A stretch of DNA of 64,000 nt, taken from JANOBD01 sp031411495 (lineage in GTDB: Bacteria > Planctomycetota > Phycisphaerae > Tepidisphaerales > Tepidisphaeraceae). Below, in pieces: positions 35,499 through 44,775 of this stretch. The notes under the pieces are model-generated. The model ran no database searches and was not told where the DNA came from. It saw only the letters and a list, made by a program, of their open reading frames with translations. Location of the stretch: NCBI GenBank assembly GCA_031411495.1, contig JANOBD010000219.1, forward strand, positions 35,290 to 99,289, written 5' to 3'. The position numbers and the translations under genes were made by a program. The number at the start of each line of letters is the position of its first letter. Positions within the stretch are counted from its first letter, which is position 1.

Positions 35499-37025
35499 TT
35501 ACTCTTCGACCTGCACGAAGACCGACTTCGTGCCGTCCTTGTTGCGGATCATCACGTTGACGCCTTCGGAGAGCTTTGCCTCTTTAAATGCGGCGGATGC
35601 ATCTTCGGCATTCGCGATGTCTTTGCCGTTGATCCTGGTGATCAGGTCGCCGACTTCGAGGCCCGCGAGCTGGCCGGGCGAGCCGGCCTTCACGCTGGTC
35701 ACGAGCGCGCCTTTCGCATCGCCCGGCAGGCCGAAGCTCTTGAGGCGATTCGCATTCGCATCCGTCAACGTCGCGCCGATGCCGGCGTTCGCGGTCGCGT
35801 GATCCTTTTGTCCGGTGGCCGATGCCTGCTTCTGATCCTCCGGGAAGGCCGCCAACTTCAATTCGACCGTTTCCTTCTTTCCGTCGCGGACGATGCCGAG
35901 CTTGACGTCCTTGCCCGGCTCGATCGTGGCGATCTTCATGCGCAGCGCGTTGGCGGTGGACACTGGCGCGCCGTCGAGCGAGACGATGATGTCGTTCGGC
36001 TGCAGCTTGCCTTCGGCGGGCGTGTCGTTCTTCACTTCGCTGACGAAGGCGCCGACGCGTTCGGTGTAACCGACGGCCTTGGCGCGGCCGGGCAGGAGCG
36101 TCACATCCGAGATCGAGACGCCGAGGAATCCGCGCGTGACCTTTCCGTGGTCGCGCAGACTCTCGTAGACGAAGCGCGCCTGGTTGGACGGGATGGCGAA
36201 GCCGATGCCGTTAAACGCGCCGGTCTGCGAGGCGATCGCGGTGTTGATGCCGACGACTTCGCCGTGGACATTCACGAGCGGTCCGCCGCTGTTGCCGGGG
36301 TTGATGGCGCAATCGGTCTGGATGAAGTTTTCATAGCCGTCGCGTCCGAGGATGCCCGCCTGACGGCCCAGGGCGCTCACGATGCCCTGGGTCATCGAGC
36401 CGACGTAGCCGAAGGGGGCGCCGAAGGCCATGACGATGTCGCCTTTGTCGATCGAATCGCTGTCGGCCCACTTTGCGCCGGTCAGGTTCTCGCCTTTGAC
36501 CTTGAGAACGGCGAGATCGGTTCGCGGATCGGTGCCGACGACTTCCGCGTCGGTGATTTGCCGGCCGTCCGAAAGCGTAACGACGATCTTCTCTGCGCCG
36601 CCGGCCACGTGATTGTTGGTGAGGATGTATGCGGAGTCGCCCTTGACGTCGAGGATGACGCCGCTGCCTTCGCCTTGCTGCTTGAAGGGTTGTCCGTCGC
36701 CGTTGCCGAAGTGGAACTTCATGCCCGGCGGGACATCGGGCTCGCCGTCGCCGTCGGTGTCGGGGAAGAATCGGCGGAGCAGGTCTTCCTGATCCTGGCC
36801 AAGGCCGTTGCCGGCGACCGTCGTCTTGGTGACGTCAATGCTCACGACCGTCGGCTCGATGATCTTGTTCACGTGCTTCATCGCCGTTGCCAGATCGTCG
36901 ATGCGCGCCAGTGCGGCCTGCTCGTTCGGCGTTTCCGCGCGCGCCAGCGGCGCGAGCAGGGCGGAAGAAGAGATCGCGGCAGCGGCCGCGAGAGACAGAA
37001 CCGAAAAGTGTTTAAGTGTCTTCAT
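35499..37025 (-). CDS. HtrA/DegQ-type serine protease with two PDZ domains
   Basis: A periplasmic quality-control protease of 508 residues. The signal peptide ends near PLARA. The triad is His139 (LTNNHV), Asp170 (RTDLAV) and Ser246 (NPGNSGGPL). Two PDZ domains follow; the second contains LAGLEVGDLITRINGKDI. Unusual is DTDGDGEPD at residues 89-97, a calcium-loop-like DxDxDG motif in the region that forms the LA loop in DegP/DegQ. AAGGA sits seven bases before ATG 37025, so I use that start rather than ATG 37031, which would leave no spacing. It follows panB by a few bases, probably co-transcribed. Confidence 0.92.
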   Translation of the reverse strand: MKTLKHFSVLSLAAAAAISSSALLAPLARAETPNEQAALARIDDLATAMKHVNKIIEPTVVSIDVTKTTVAGNGLGQDQEDLLRRFFPDTDGDGEPDVPPGMKFHFGNGDGQPFKQQGEGSGVILDVKGDSAYILTNNHVAGGAEKIVVTLSDGRQITDAEVVGTDPRTDLAVLKVKGENLTGAKWADSDSIDKGDIVMAFGAPFGYVGSMTQGIVSALGRQAGILGRDGYENFIQTDCAINPGNSGGPLVNVHGEVVGINTAIASQTGAFNGIGFAIPSNQARFVYESLRDHGKVTRGFLGVSISDVTLLPGRAKAVGYTERVGAFVSEVKNDTPAEGKLQPNDIIVSLDGAPVSTANALRMKIATIEPGKDVKLGIVRDGKKETVELKLAAFPEDQKQASATGQKDHATANAGIGATLTDANANRLKSFGLPGDAKGALVTSVKAGSPGQLAGLEVGDLITRINGKDIANAEDASAAFKEAKLSEGVNVMIRNKDGTKSVFVQVEE

Positions 37026-37044
37026 GGTCATTTCCTTGTGGCTC

Positions 37045-37917
37045 TCATTTTCCTTTGATCTCGATGCCCACCTTTTTCGCCTCGGCCTTCAGCGCTCGGC
37101 TTTCGTCGGCGGGCATCTGATACGCGTGATTCTTCGCGGGGTACTTTCCGCTCTCGATATCTTTCACATATTTCGTTGCCGCGTTCACGATCGGCGTGGC
37201 GACGTCGCACAGCCGGGGCGCGAACTTCGGAACGAACTCGCTCAATCCCAGTATGTCGTGCACGACCACGACGTGTGCGTGACACGCCGGACCTGCGCCG
37301 CAACCGATGATTGGCACATCAAGCTGCTGCGTGACCAGTTCAGACACCTCCGGGGGCACCGCTTCTAACAGAATCCCGGCAGCGCCCGCGTTGACCGCAT
37401 CGCCTGCCAGCTCGGCAATCGCGTACGCGTCCATCGCGCTGCGGCCTTGTGCTTTATAGCCGCCCATCACGCCCACCGATTGAGGCATCAATCCCAGGTG
37501 CGCGAAGACGGCAATCCCCGCGTCGGCGAGCCGCTGAATCAGCCCGAGGTGCCCGCGGGTGGTCTCAATCTTCACGCAGTCGCAACCGGAAAGTTTCACC
37601 ATCTCTGCCGCGTTGCGGGCACCGGAGGACGTGCTCAGGCAGGTCCCAAAAGGCATGTCCACCATCACCAAAGCGTCTGGCGCCCCTCGCCGGACCGCGC
37701 AGGCAAGCGTGGCTAGAAACGTCTGGGTAATTGGAATCGTCGAGTCGTGTCCGAGAATCACGTTTGCCGCAGAGTCGCCCACCAGCAACATCTTCATCCC
37801 CGCTTTCGCCAGCAGCCGGGCCGTTGTGAAGTCGTAGCACGTGAGCATCGCCAGCTTCTTGCCGGCGGCGGCGGAAGCACGGAAGTCCTTGAGCGTAAAG
37901 CGCGTCGGTGAGTTCAT
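37045..37917 (-). CDS. panB: 3-methyl-2-oxobutanoate hydroxymethyltransferase
   Basis: PanB makes ketopantoate from alpha-ketoisovalerate and methylene-tetrahydrofolate, the first committed step of pantothenate synthesis. The 290-residue protein has the family segments MLTCYDFTTARL, LLVGDSAANVILGHDST, VKIETT, FAHLGLMPQSV and IIGCGAGPACHAHVVV. The usual dedicated second step gene (panC) is not adjacent; an htrA-like protease gene follows instead, 19 bases downstream. A divergent secreted-protein gene lies upstream. Confidence 0.95.
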   Translation of the reverse strand: MNSPTRFTLKDFRASAAAGKKLAMLTCYDFTTARLLAKAGMKMLLVGDSAANVILGHDSTIPITQTFLATLACAVRRGAPDALVMVDMPFGTCLSTSSGARNAAEMVKLSGCDCVKIETTRGHLGLIQRLADAGIAVFAHLGLMPQSVGVMGGYKAQGRSAMDAYAIAELAGDAVNAGAAGILLEAVPPEVSELVTQQLDVPIIGCGAGPACHAHVVVVHDILGLSEFVPKFAPRLCDVATPIVNAATKYVKDIESGKYPAKNHAYQMPADESRALKAEAKKVGIEIKGK

Positions 37918-38269
37918 AGGGACTGGAATGGTATCGGCAAATCATCAGGGTGTCGTCAGACGGACCGGAGGGTAAGCGGCGCTGCCGTTTCACGCTGAAA
38001 CGAATGCACGTCAATACGGACATCAACACGAGAGCCGTTTCGTCAGACCTGAACTGGCAGCGAAGGATGATTTGCGAAAGCGCGGTGCATTTTGGGTAGT
38101 GGGACGCCCGGTCACTGGCTACACTTTCGCACGTAGGAACTTGCGGCCGGGCCTGTAGCGGTCGGTCGCTCACATTACATTTGCGCCTCGCGCGGATCGA
38201 AAACCGAGTCGGCGTGTCGTATCGCGGACCATTTCTGTTCGATCCGGAGCCTATTTTAGAGGAGAGACC
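37918..38269. promoter_or_regulatory. Divergent promoter region panB / PEP-CTERM gene with a palindrome
   Basis: 352 bases without a gene. The inverted repeat CGTTTCACGCTGAAACG (37986-38002) has 7-bp arms and a 3-base centre and could be an operator. GAGGAGAGACC lies just before the downstream ATG 38270. No clear -35/-10 pair stands out. Confidence 0.4.
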
Positions 38270-39106
38270 ATGTACGCTTGTGTTTCCTGCGATCGTCTCG
38301 TTCGTGTTGTTTCGCTTGCAGCGGCGATGTTGCTCGCCGGTGCGGCGCCAACCACTGCCGGCATCACCGTGTTCGAATCCGCGGGGGTGAATGCCGCGGC
38401 AATCACGCCGACGCGGGACGCGTTCCGCGCCGCGGTGGGCGGCGGCACGGTCGCCGGCGCGAATGGGTCCTTCGGGGGCATCCGCCGCGAGATCAACTGG
38501 GACGGCGTGCCGGACGCGCTTGCCGACGCCAACAGCTTGCCGGCGAACTTCTTCAACTCCAACTCGCCGCGCGGCGTCGTCTTCAGCACGCCGGGAACAG
38601 GCTTCCTCGTCAGCGCCAATGCCGGCCTCGCCACGCCGCCGCTCCTGGGATTTCCGAATGACTTCCAAGCCTTCAGCGCGCAGCGCATTTTCACCGCCGT
38701 GAACAGCAGCATCACCGACGTAGCCTTCTTTGCGCCCGGCACGGCGACGCCGGCCACCACCAGCGCGTTCGGTGTGATATTCGTCGATGTCGAAACCGCC
38801 GGCAGCACCAAGGTCGAGTTCTTTGACGCCAACAATTCCCTCCTCTTCTCGCGCGATTCGATCATCTCGGGAAATCAGGGGCTGAGTTTCGTCGGCGGCG
38901 TCGCCAACGCCGGCGAGAAGATCAGTCGCGTGCGGATCACGAGCGGCAGCAACACGATCGTCTCGAACGGCGTCCTGGGGAACCCGAACGACGACGTCGT
39001 CGCGATGGACGACTTCCTCTATGCCGAGCCGGTCGCGGTGCCGGAACCGGGCACGGCGGCGATGATCGTGTTCGGCGCGATGCTGCGTCTGCGCCGACGC
39101 GAGTGA
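38270..39106 (+). CDS. Exported PEP-CTERM protein of unknown function
   Basis: 278 residues. A signal peptide (VVSLAAAMLLAGAAPTTAG) precedes a Gly/Ala/Asn/Thr-rich beta-type mature part (ITVFESAGVNAAAITPTRDA). The C-terminus is VAVPEPGTAAMIVFGAMLRL followed by RRRE, a PEP-CTERM sorting signal. No enzymatic motif is seen; similar proteins are annotated only as PEP-CTERM sorting domain proteins. GAGGAGAG before the ATG gives strong start support. The exosortase needed to process it must be encoded elsewhere. Confidence 0.78.
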   Translation: MYACVSCDRLVRVVSLAAAMLLAGAAPTTAGITVFESAGVNAAAITPTRDAFRAAVGGGTVAGANGSFGGIRREINWDGVPDALADANSLPANFFNSNSPRGVVFSTPGTGFLVSANAGLATPPLLGFPNDFQAFSAQRIFTAVNSSITDVAFFAPGTATPATTSAFGVIFVDVETAGSTKVEFFDANNSLLFSRDSIISGNQGLSFVGGVANAGEKISRVRITSGSNTIVSNGVLGNPNDDVVAMDDFLYAEPVAVPEPGTAAMIVFGAMLRLRRRE

Positions 39107-39158
39107 CTGGCGTCGGCAGTGTTTTTAAAAATGCTCCGAAACCCGTCGAGCCGACGAC

Positions 39159-39692
39159 CTACGCGCTCAATCCGCGCAGATACGCCAGCACATCCTTCGC
39201 GGCATCTCCGCCTTTCTCGGCATGAGTGATCAGCGGGATGCCGTGCGGGCCGGGCGTGTTGAGCCAGGCGGGATGGATCTCCAGCGCGGCGCGGACGATC
39301 GGCAGGTGGCCGAGCATCGCGGCGGCGAAGAGGTCGAGCCGCGCGCCGGCTTCGAGCAGGACGTTGGCGATGTCGGGCCGGCCCATGTGCGATGCGCCGC
39401 CGAGCCCGGTTTCGAAGTCGCCGCCGCCCCAGTCCCATGTCGCGTTCACGAGTGAAGGGCGGGCCGCGAGCATCTCGCGGACGCGATCGATTTTGCCGTG
39501 TGCCGCGCCGACGAACTCACGAACTTCTTCAGGAGGAATCGGTGGCGGCTTGACCTTTCGGGTGTTTGGCGACGCGTCGGCGGTGGGCAGGGTGGTCGGC
39601 TGAGATTCTCTCCCGAGAGCAAGCCTGCCCGTCGCTGCCAGAAGCAAACCCGCACTCGCGCGCACCACAACCTCACGACGGTTCATCGGCAT
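39159..39692 (-). CDS. Tat-exported ankyrin-repeat protein
   Basis: 177 residues. The N-terminus MNRREVVVRASAGLLLAA is a twin-arginine-type signal. The mature part, from about residue 60, consists of ankyrin repeats: VREMLAARPSLVNATW, GRPDIANVLLEAGARLDL, and GHLPIVRAALEIHPAWLN. Ankyrin repeats mediate protein binding; no enzymatic part is visible. AGGGAG six bases before ATG 39692 fixes the start. The gene is convergent with the PEP-CTERM gene at 38270-39106. Confidence 0.78.
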   Translation of the reverse strand: MPMNRREVVVRASAGLLLAATGRLALGRESQPTTLPTADASPNTRKVKPPPIPPEEVREFVGAAHGKIDRVREMLAARPSLVNATWDWGGGDFETGLGGASHMGRPDIANVLLEAGARLDLFAAAMLGHLPIVRAALEIHPAWLNTPGPHGIPLITHAEKGGDAAKDVLAYLRGLSA

Positions 39693-40030
39693 GGAAACTC
39701 CCTGGTCCAAGAAGACCTCCAAGCGAGGGAGACCCTAACGCCAAATGTCCGGATAATTCACCGCGAAGCGCTTCGCCGGCGAGGAGCCGAACACGAGTGC
39801 CCTCATCGCATACCGCCAACGGGTGGCCGCGTCCCAGCAGCGCTAGCCTTCGACCCGAACGTCATGGACGCGCCGTTTGCGGGATCGCGCTCGGTCCGCC
39901 AGTGGGAGCCAGTGATCGGAGAAGAGTTCCGATTCGATTTTTGGAATCGTTGCCTGGTGGTCTGATAACGGGGCACTCTCCGATGTGCAAAAGTTTCCAG
40001 TCCGCCGAGGTCGATCTATTGAGTTAACCT
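39693..40030. other. Intergenic stretch
   Basis: 338 bases between the divergent ankyrin and membrane-protein genes. I see no convincing gene, repeat or terminator. Promoters for both genes are expected here, but none is obvious. Confidence 0.4.
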
Positions 40031-40738
40031 ATGCTCGCCCCCACCACCCATCCCGCAGCGGCTCACGGCGTCGAAATGGTCAACGACTCCATCGCCTGGT
40101 TCCTCACGTGGCCCAGCCAGTGGCCGGGGCTTTCGCAGGTCCTGGAGTCTTGCCAGCACATGTCGCAGGGCACGGCCACGATCCTGATTATCGCAGGGCT
40201 CGGGTTTCTGGCGTACGGACAGTCGGCCCATCGGTTCTGCATGTCGCTCAACTGCGCGATCATCGGCACCTGGGCCGGGGGAATGCTCGGAAAGCAGGGG
40301 AACGCCGTCATCCCCGGCATGCTCATCGGCGGTTTCCTCGGCGGGCTCGCGGCCTGGCCACTCTTGAAGTTTTCCATCCAACTCATCGCCGCGGGTGTGG
40401 GGTTTGTCGTCGGCTCGTGTGTCTGGCGAACTTTCCCCAACCTCGACCCAACCTACGCCTGGGCGGGCGGGGTGATGGGGCTCATCTTCCTCTACATGCT
40501 CAGCCACATCACGCTGCGGTGGACGATCATCCTCGCCACCGGCTTCCAGGGTGCGGCAATGTTCATCTCCGGCGTGCTCGGCTGGCTGTACCAGATCCAG
40601 AGCATCAAGGACCCCGTCAACAACGCGCTCACCAACAATCACTACCTGGTGCCGCTGGCGATCAGCATTCCGGCGATCCTCGGGCTGATCTACCAGCACA
40701 CGTCGGCAACGGCAGCCGCGACACCAGCCAAGAAGTAA
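40031..40738 (+). CDS. Multi-pass membrane protein of unknown function
   Basis: 235 residues with about six or seven hydrophobic helices, e.g. ATILIIAGLGFLAYG, IGGFLGGLAAWPLL, LIAAGVGFVVGSCVW and VPLAISIPAILGLIY. Gly-rich helices (GGMLGKQGNAVIPGMLIGGF) recall DUF4203/TMEM198-like proteins, but this is only a weak resemblance. No catalytic motif is seen. The C-terminus is short and ends in KK. Confidence 0.65.
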   Translation: MLAPTTHPAAAHGVEMVNDSIAWFLTWPSQWPGLSQVLESCQHMSQGTATILIIAGLGFLAYGQSAHRFCMSLNCAIIGTWAGGMLGKQGNAVIPGMLIGGFLGGLAAWPLLKFSIQLIAAGVGFVVGSCVWRTFPNLDPTYAWAGGVMGLIFLYMLSHITLRWTIILATGFQGAAMFISGVLGWLYQIQSIKDPVNNALTNNHYLVPLAISIPAILGLIYQHTSATAAATPAKK

Positions 40739-40904
40739 GTCGGAACGACCGAAACAGTCGTAATAGTCCACAGGAATTGTCATCGCCGGGCCTATGGCAT
40801 CTTGTCGCAACGACAAGATCGTTGATTGCTTCCGCGGGCGTGTCTGCTAAATGTACAGGTCAAGTAGCCTGTTTACTTCGGATGACCCGTTCAAGGAGAA
40901 GAAG

Positions 40905-41597
40905 ATGCGATTGACGACCCTGTCCGCGCTGAGTGCGCTCACTCTGGCCGCGAGTGCGATGGCGAACCCCGTGGTGATTTCGCCGGACGAAGCGACGAGT
41001 AAGGACACATTCACCTACAGCGCGATCCCGTCGGGCCTGCCGTTTGGAAATGCGACGTACATCGGTGCGAGCCTGGAATCGAGCGGCATCCACACGGTTC
41101 ATTCGCTCATCCAGTTCGATCTCACCGGCGTTTCGCTGAACGCGAACGAGGCGGCGACGCTCAGCGTCTACGCCCGCTCGAAGGCGGGAACGCCGTTCGC
41201 GACGGTGTCATCTGATCCGAGTGCGACCAGCCCGGTCACGGTCGATGTGTATAAAGTTCTTGGCGCCTGGGATGAGGCGTCGGTGACTTTTTCAAACGAG
41301 CCTGCCATTGACCCGACGCCGATCGGCTCGTTCGTGGTGACGGGACTTGATCAGTACTACGGGGTCGATGTTTCGTCGCTGGTGTCGGCCTGGCTGGCAG
41401 CGCCCGCGACCAACTTCGGCTTCGAACTGCGCCAGCACGCAGTGGTCCCGGTTGCCGGCGCGCCGGATGCGGCCGCCGTCTTTCAGTCCTCGGGTGCGGC
41501 AAATCGTCCGACGCTCTCAATTTCCGTGGTTCCGGAACCAATTTCGCTAGCATCTGTGGCAACCGCGTCGTTGCTCATGGGGCGCCGACGACGGTAA
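40905..41597 (+). CDS. Exported DNRLRE-type PEP-CTERM protein
   Basis: 230 residues. The signal peptide ALSALTLAASAMA is followed by a beta-sandwich whose segments (HSLIQFDLTGVSLNANEAAT, LGAWDEASVTFSN, YYGVDVSSLVSAWL) fit the DNRLRE/CBM96-like domain of secreted proteins, which may bind carbohydrate. The tail VVPEPISLASVATASLLMG plus RRRR is a PEP-CTERM signal. AAGGAGAAGAAG just before ATG 40905 fixes the start. A prepilin-like gene follows 16 bases downstream, probably in the same transcript. Confidence 0.8.
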   Translation: MRLTTLSALSALTLAASAMANPVVISPDEATSKDTFTYSAIPSGLPFGNATYIGASLESSGIHTVHSLIQFDLTGVSLNANEAATLSVYARSKAGTPFATVSSDPSATSPVTVDVYKVLGAWDEASVTFSNEPAIDPTPIGSFVVTGLDQYYGVDVSSLVSAWLAAPATNFGFELRQHAVVPVAGAPDAAAVFQSSGAANRPTLSISVVPEPISLASVATASLLMGRRRR

Positions 41598-41613
41598 GAA
41601 AGGGAAAGGCAGA

Positions 41614-42369
41614 ATGCGATCCCGTCCACGGCTCGGCTTTTCGCTCATCGAACTGCTTGTTGTCCTTGCGATCATCTCGGTTTTGGCAGGAATCCTGCTG
41701 CCAACTCTCTCAAAATCGAGACAAGCGGCGCAGCGAGTCGTGTGTGGATCGAATCTGCGGCAGATCGGCGTGGCGTTACAGAACTACGTGACGGAAAGTC
41801 GCGGCCATCTGCCGATGGTCATTGAGCCGATCTGGTTCGCCGGACCGATCTATCAGAACACGAACTTCTCGGTCGATCCGTTCGAACAATTGAACGGATC
41901 GGACAGGTATCCGTTCGCCTTTGTGAACGTAATGAAGCCGTACCTGAAGGACCCACGCGTCGCGATCTGCCCTGGCGCGCTCCGCGGTTATGCCGAGACC
42001 CAACCCGCGGTGACCTACCGCTTCGCTGCGGCCAACGCATCGGACGGAGTGACTCGCACCTACGATTCGCTTTTCTACGCAGATGGCTCAGTCGACTACG
42101 CGGGCAACTTCAAATACCTGAACTACCGCAAGCAGAAACTCGAGTACGTCGACATCCGCAGCGGTACCGGCAGGCTCGTCAAGGGCGTGGGTGACTACTT
42201 CCTGGCCCGCGACTTCAAGATGAAAAACACCGGCGTCGCCGACCCGCTCTCCGATCCTGCCGGCGGCACGCTGAGCCCCCACAACAAGAGTTACAACCGG
42301 CTGCGGATCGACTTCAGCGTGTCGCTCGACAACGACAATGGCACCATCATGCGGACGACCTATCCGTAG
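41614..42369 (+). CDS. Prepilin-like (type II pseudopilin) protein
   Basis: 251 residues. The N-terminus GFSLIELLVVLAIISVLAGI is a type IV prepilin/pseudopilin signal: cleavage after Gly, then Phe, a +5 Glu and a hydrophobic helix. A segment like SNLRQIGVALQNYV follows, as in the H-X9-DG/DUF1559 proteins expanded in planctomycetes. The rest is a globular domain without recognised catalytic residues. A terminator follows at 42421. Role as a minor pseudopilin or secreted protein is unclear. Confidence 0.85.
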   Translation: MRSRPRLGFSLIELLVVLAIISVLAGILLPTLSKSRQAAQRVVCGSNLRQIGVALQNYVTESRGHLPMVIEPIWFAGPIYQNTNFSVDPFEQLNGSDRYPFAFVNVMKPYLKDPRVAICPGALRGYAETQPAVTYRFAAANASDGVTRTYDSLFYADGSVDYAGNFKYLNYRKQKLEYVDIRSGTGRLVKGVGDYFLARDFKMKNTGVADPLSDPAGGTLSPHNKSYNRLRIDFSVSLDNDNGTIMRTTYP

Positions 42370-42420
42370 CGCGACGGCAATCTCTGGATTCCTGTTGACA
42401 TCACAGCGCGTCTCGAACCA

Positions 42421-42450
42421 AACTCCTGCCCGGCCAGGAGTTTTCTTTTT
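42421..42450 (+). terminator. Rho-independent terminator after the prepilin-like gene
   Basis: AACTCCTG (42421-42428) and CAGGAGTT (42435-42442) pair perfectly over a 6-base loop, followed by TTCTTTTT (42443-42450). Confidence 0.85.
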
Positions 42451-42464
42451 CGAAAGGTGAAGGC

Positions 42465-43082
42465 ATGCGAAAAGCGATCTTGATCTCGGGCGGCGCAATG
42501 TGTCTGGCGACGGCGATCGCGGCGATGGGCGGCGGCGTGAGCGAGCCCGCATGCTGCGAGCCTTCGGCGATCTCGACCTTCGGCGGGCCGACAACAGCGC
42601 CCGCAGCAACGTCCGATGCGCCAGCCGCAAAGCCGGATGCGCCGGCCGGGAAGATCGATGCGCATGCCGCGTTTGATCAGTTGGCAAAACTCGTCGGCGC
42701 GTGGAAAGAGGCTCCCGATGCCGCTCCGGGGATGAAGGGCTCGGTCGAGTTCAAGGTCACTTCCGGTGGAAGCGTTTTGATGGAAACGATGATGCCTGGC
42801 AGCGCCTACGAAATGGTGAACATGTACGCCGTCGACGGCGACGACCTGCTGGTAACGCATTACTGTGCCTCGGGCAATCAGCCGCGCATGAAACTCACTG
42901 AAGCGGCGGATGGCAAACTGACCTTCACGTTCAAGGACGCGACCAACCTCGCATCGCCGGACGATGAGTACATGGGCACCCTCAAGATGACGATCACCGA
43001 TGGCAAGCTGGTCGAAGACTGGACGAGCTTTGAGAAGGGCAAACCGGCGGGCGGAATCAAGATCGATCTCGTGAAGAAATGA
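42465..43082 (+). CDS. Exported DUF1579-like protein
   Basis: 205 residues. A signal sequence (LISGGAMCLATAIAAM) is followed by an Ala/Pro/Asp-rich linker (KPDAPAGKIDAHA) and a beta-barrel-like domain from about residue 68: FDQLAKLVGAW, VTSGGSVLMETMMPG, VDGDDLLVTHYCASGNQPR and KLVEDWTSFEKGKP. This pattern resembles the DUF1579 family, of unknown function. The Cys pair (PACCEP) near the signal could allow lipidation but is not a clean lipobox. Confidence 0.68.
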   Translation: MRKAILISGGAMCLATAIAAMGGGVSEPACCEPSAISTFGGPTTAPAATSDAPAAKPDAPAGKIDAHAAFDQLAKLVGAWKEAPDAAPGMKGSVEFKVTSGGSVLMETMMPGSAYEMVNMYAVDGDDLLVTHYCASGNQPRMKLTEAADGKLTFTFKDATNLASPDDEYMGTLKMTITDGKLVEDWTSFEKGKPAGGIKIDLVKK

Positions 43083-43158
43083 TCTGATTGTCGTAGCGCG
43101 ACGGGCGCGGTCGGACAGAGTTCCGAGAATCAACGATGGCCCGTATGATCGCGCGGCA

Positions 43159-44757
43159 ATGGAGTCGCTGAAGCGTTCACTTTCGCCGGGACGATGCCGG
43201 TTCGTTCTCGCGGCGATGCTGCTTCTCGGATTCGTTCTTCACCTCATCTTCCTTCGGTGGAACTGTCCGATCGACCTCTTCGGCGACGAGGCGCATTACT
43301 GGGATTGGTCGCGGCAACTCGACGTCGCGTACTACAGCAAGCCGCCGATGATCGCGTGGGTGATCCGCGCGAGCTGCGCCCTCTTCGGCGACGTGATGTG
43401 GGCGGTACGTTTGCCGGCGGGGGTGCTGGGCATCGGCACGTCGGTCTGCGTTTACTGGCTGATGCGAAAACTGTTCGGCAGCGACAGGCTCGCGCTCGGT
43501 ACGGTCGCTCTCACGCACACGGTGCCGATGTACATCGTGGGAAGCCTGGCGATGTCGACGGATTCGCCGCTGTTTTTCTTCTGGGCCCTCACGACGTGTT
43601 TCGCAGCGCTGGCGGTCTTCTCGGAAAGGAAGTGGGCCTGGCTTGCGATGGGTTTGGCGGGCGCGCTCGGCGTTCTTTCGAAGTACGCGATGCCGCTCTG
43701 GTACGTCGGGCTCGCACTCTTCCTGATCACGGATCGACCGTCGCGCAAGTGGCTCAAGACGCCGTGGCCGTACATCGGTTTGCTCGTGTCGTTGCTCGGC
43801 TTCCTCGCGCCGATCTGGTGGAACTACTCTCACGACTGGGTGACGTTCAAACACGTCGGCAAGCAGACGGGCGTGACTTCGACCGAGGGCGCGTGGTATG
43901 CCAATCTGCCGCTGATGCTCGTGACGCAGGCCGGCATCGTGGGGCCGATCCTCGCAGTGTTCATAGTGTCGGGTGCAAGGCGAGTGATTCGCGCTCACCA
44001 GTCAGAAGCCCAGGGAATCCCGTCCGTCGAATTGCGCGGCGCGCGGTTTCTTCTGTGCATCGGTGCCGGCCACTTCCTCTGCTGTATGGTGGCCGCACTG
44101 CGCGTGGAGCTCGAAGCCAACTGGCCCGCGCCGGCTTTCTTTACGCTCGTGCCGCTGGGTGCATGGTGGATCTCCACCCGCCTGCGGTCGCGCGAAACAT
44201 GGAAACCGGTGCGCGGCTTCTTCTGGGCACACGTCATCGTCGGGTTTATCCTGCTGTGCGCGATCCACCAGACACATCTTACTTATCCGCTGGCGGCGCG
44301 CTGGCATCTCAAGCCGAGGCAGGTCGATCTCGCGCAGATCATCAAGTCGCGCGGCAACGCGGAGTATGGGCAGGCGGTGAGTCGCGCACTGCGCGAGCAT
44401 CCGGGCGCTTTCGTCCTGGCGCGTTCATACCAGGAAGCATCGCTCCTGGCGTTCTATGTCGACGGGCAGCCGAAAACCTATAACGTCGGCTCCTACCTGA
44501 TCGGCAGGGAGCGCACCCGGCACAGCCAGTTTGATGTCTGGAAAGACCGCGATCTCGAGAATCCCGAACTCATCGGGCGCGACGCAATCATCTTCGGCAA
44601 GCTCGATCCCGACGGCGTGACCGAACGCGCGTTCGAGCGCGTCGAGCGAATCGAGGACGTGACGATCGTACGCGGCGGGCTCGAACTGCACCGCCGGCCG
44701 ATTTATCACGCGCGCGGATTCAAAGGCCTCAAGCGGATCGAAGCCGGTAGCTATTGA
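43159..44757 (+). CDS. Membrane glycosyltransferase of family GT39/PMT
   Basis: 532 residues with about ten membrane helices in the N-terminal 380, and a soluble C-terminal domain. The first loop DLFGDEAHYWDWSRQLDVAY carries the Asp-Glu pair and Tyr-Trp typical of dolichyl/undecaprenyl-phosphate sugar transferases (PMT_2, ArnT-like); SKPPMIAW follows as in that family. It should move a lipid-linked sugar onto a protein or lipid outside the membrane. Acceptor and sugar cannot be inferred. It is convergent with trxA, 18 bases away. Confidence 0.85.
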   Translation: MESLKRSLSPGRCRFVLAAMLLLGFVLHLIFLRWNCPIDLFGDEAHYWDWSRQLDVAYYSKPPMIAWVIRASCALFGDVMWAVRLPAGVLGIGTSVCVYWLMRKLFGSDRLALGTVALTHTVPMYIVGSLAMSTDSPLFFFWALTTCFAALAVFSERKWAWLAMGLAGALGVLSKYAMPLWYVGLALFLITDRPSRKWLKTPWPYIGLLVSLLGFLAPIWWNYSHDWVTFKHVGKQTGVTSTEGAWYANLPLMLVTQAGIVGPILAVFIVSGARRVIRAHQSEAQGIPSVELRGARFLLCIGAGHFLCCMVAALRVELEANWPAPAFFTLVPLGAWWISTRLRSRETWKPVRGFFWAHVIVGFILLCAIHQTHLTYPLAARWHLKPRQVDLAQIIKSRGNAEYGQAVSRALREHPGAFVLARSYQEASLLAFYVDGQPKTYNVGSYLIGRERTRHSQFDVWKDRDLENPELIGRDAIIFGKLDPDGVTERAFERVERIEDVTIVRGGLELHRRPIYHARGFKGLKRIEAGSY

Positions 44758-44775
44758 TTCGCCGTCAGATTGGCT

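Noticed and set aside
40845..40885. Short inverted words ACAGG/CCTGT before the DNRLRE-type gene
   Set aside because: Only five bases per arm with an 8-base gap; too weak to call an operator.
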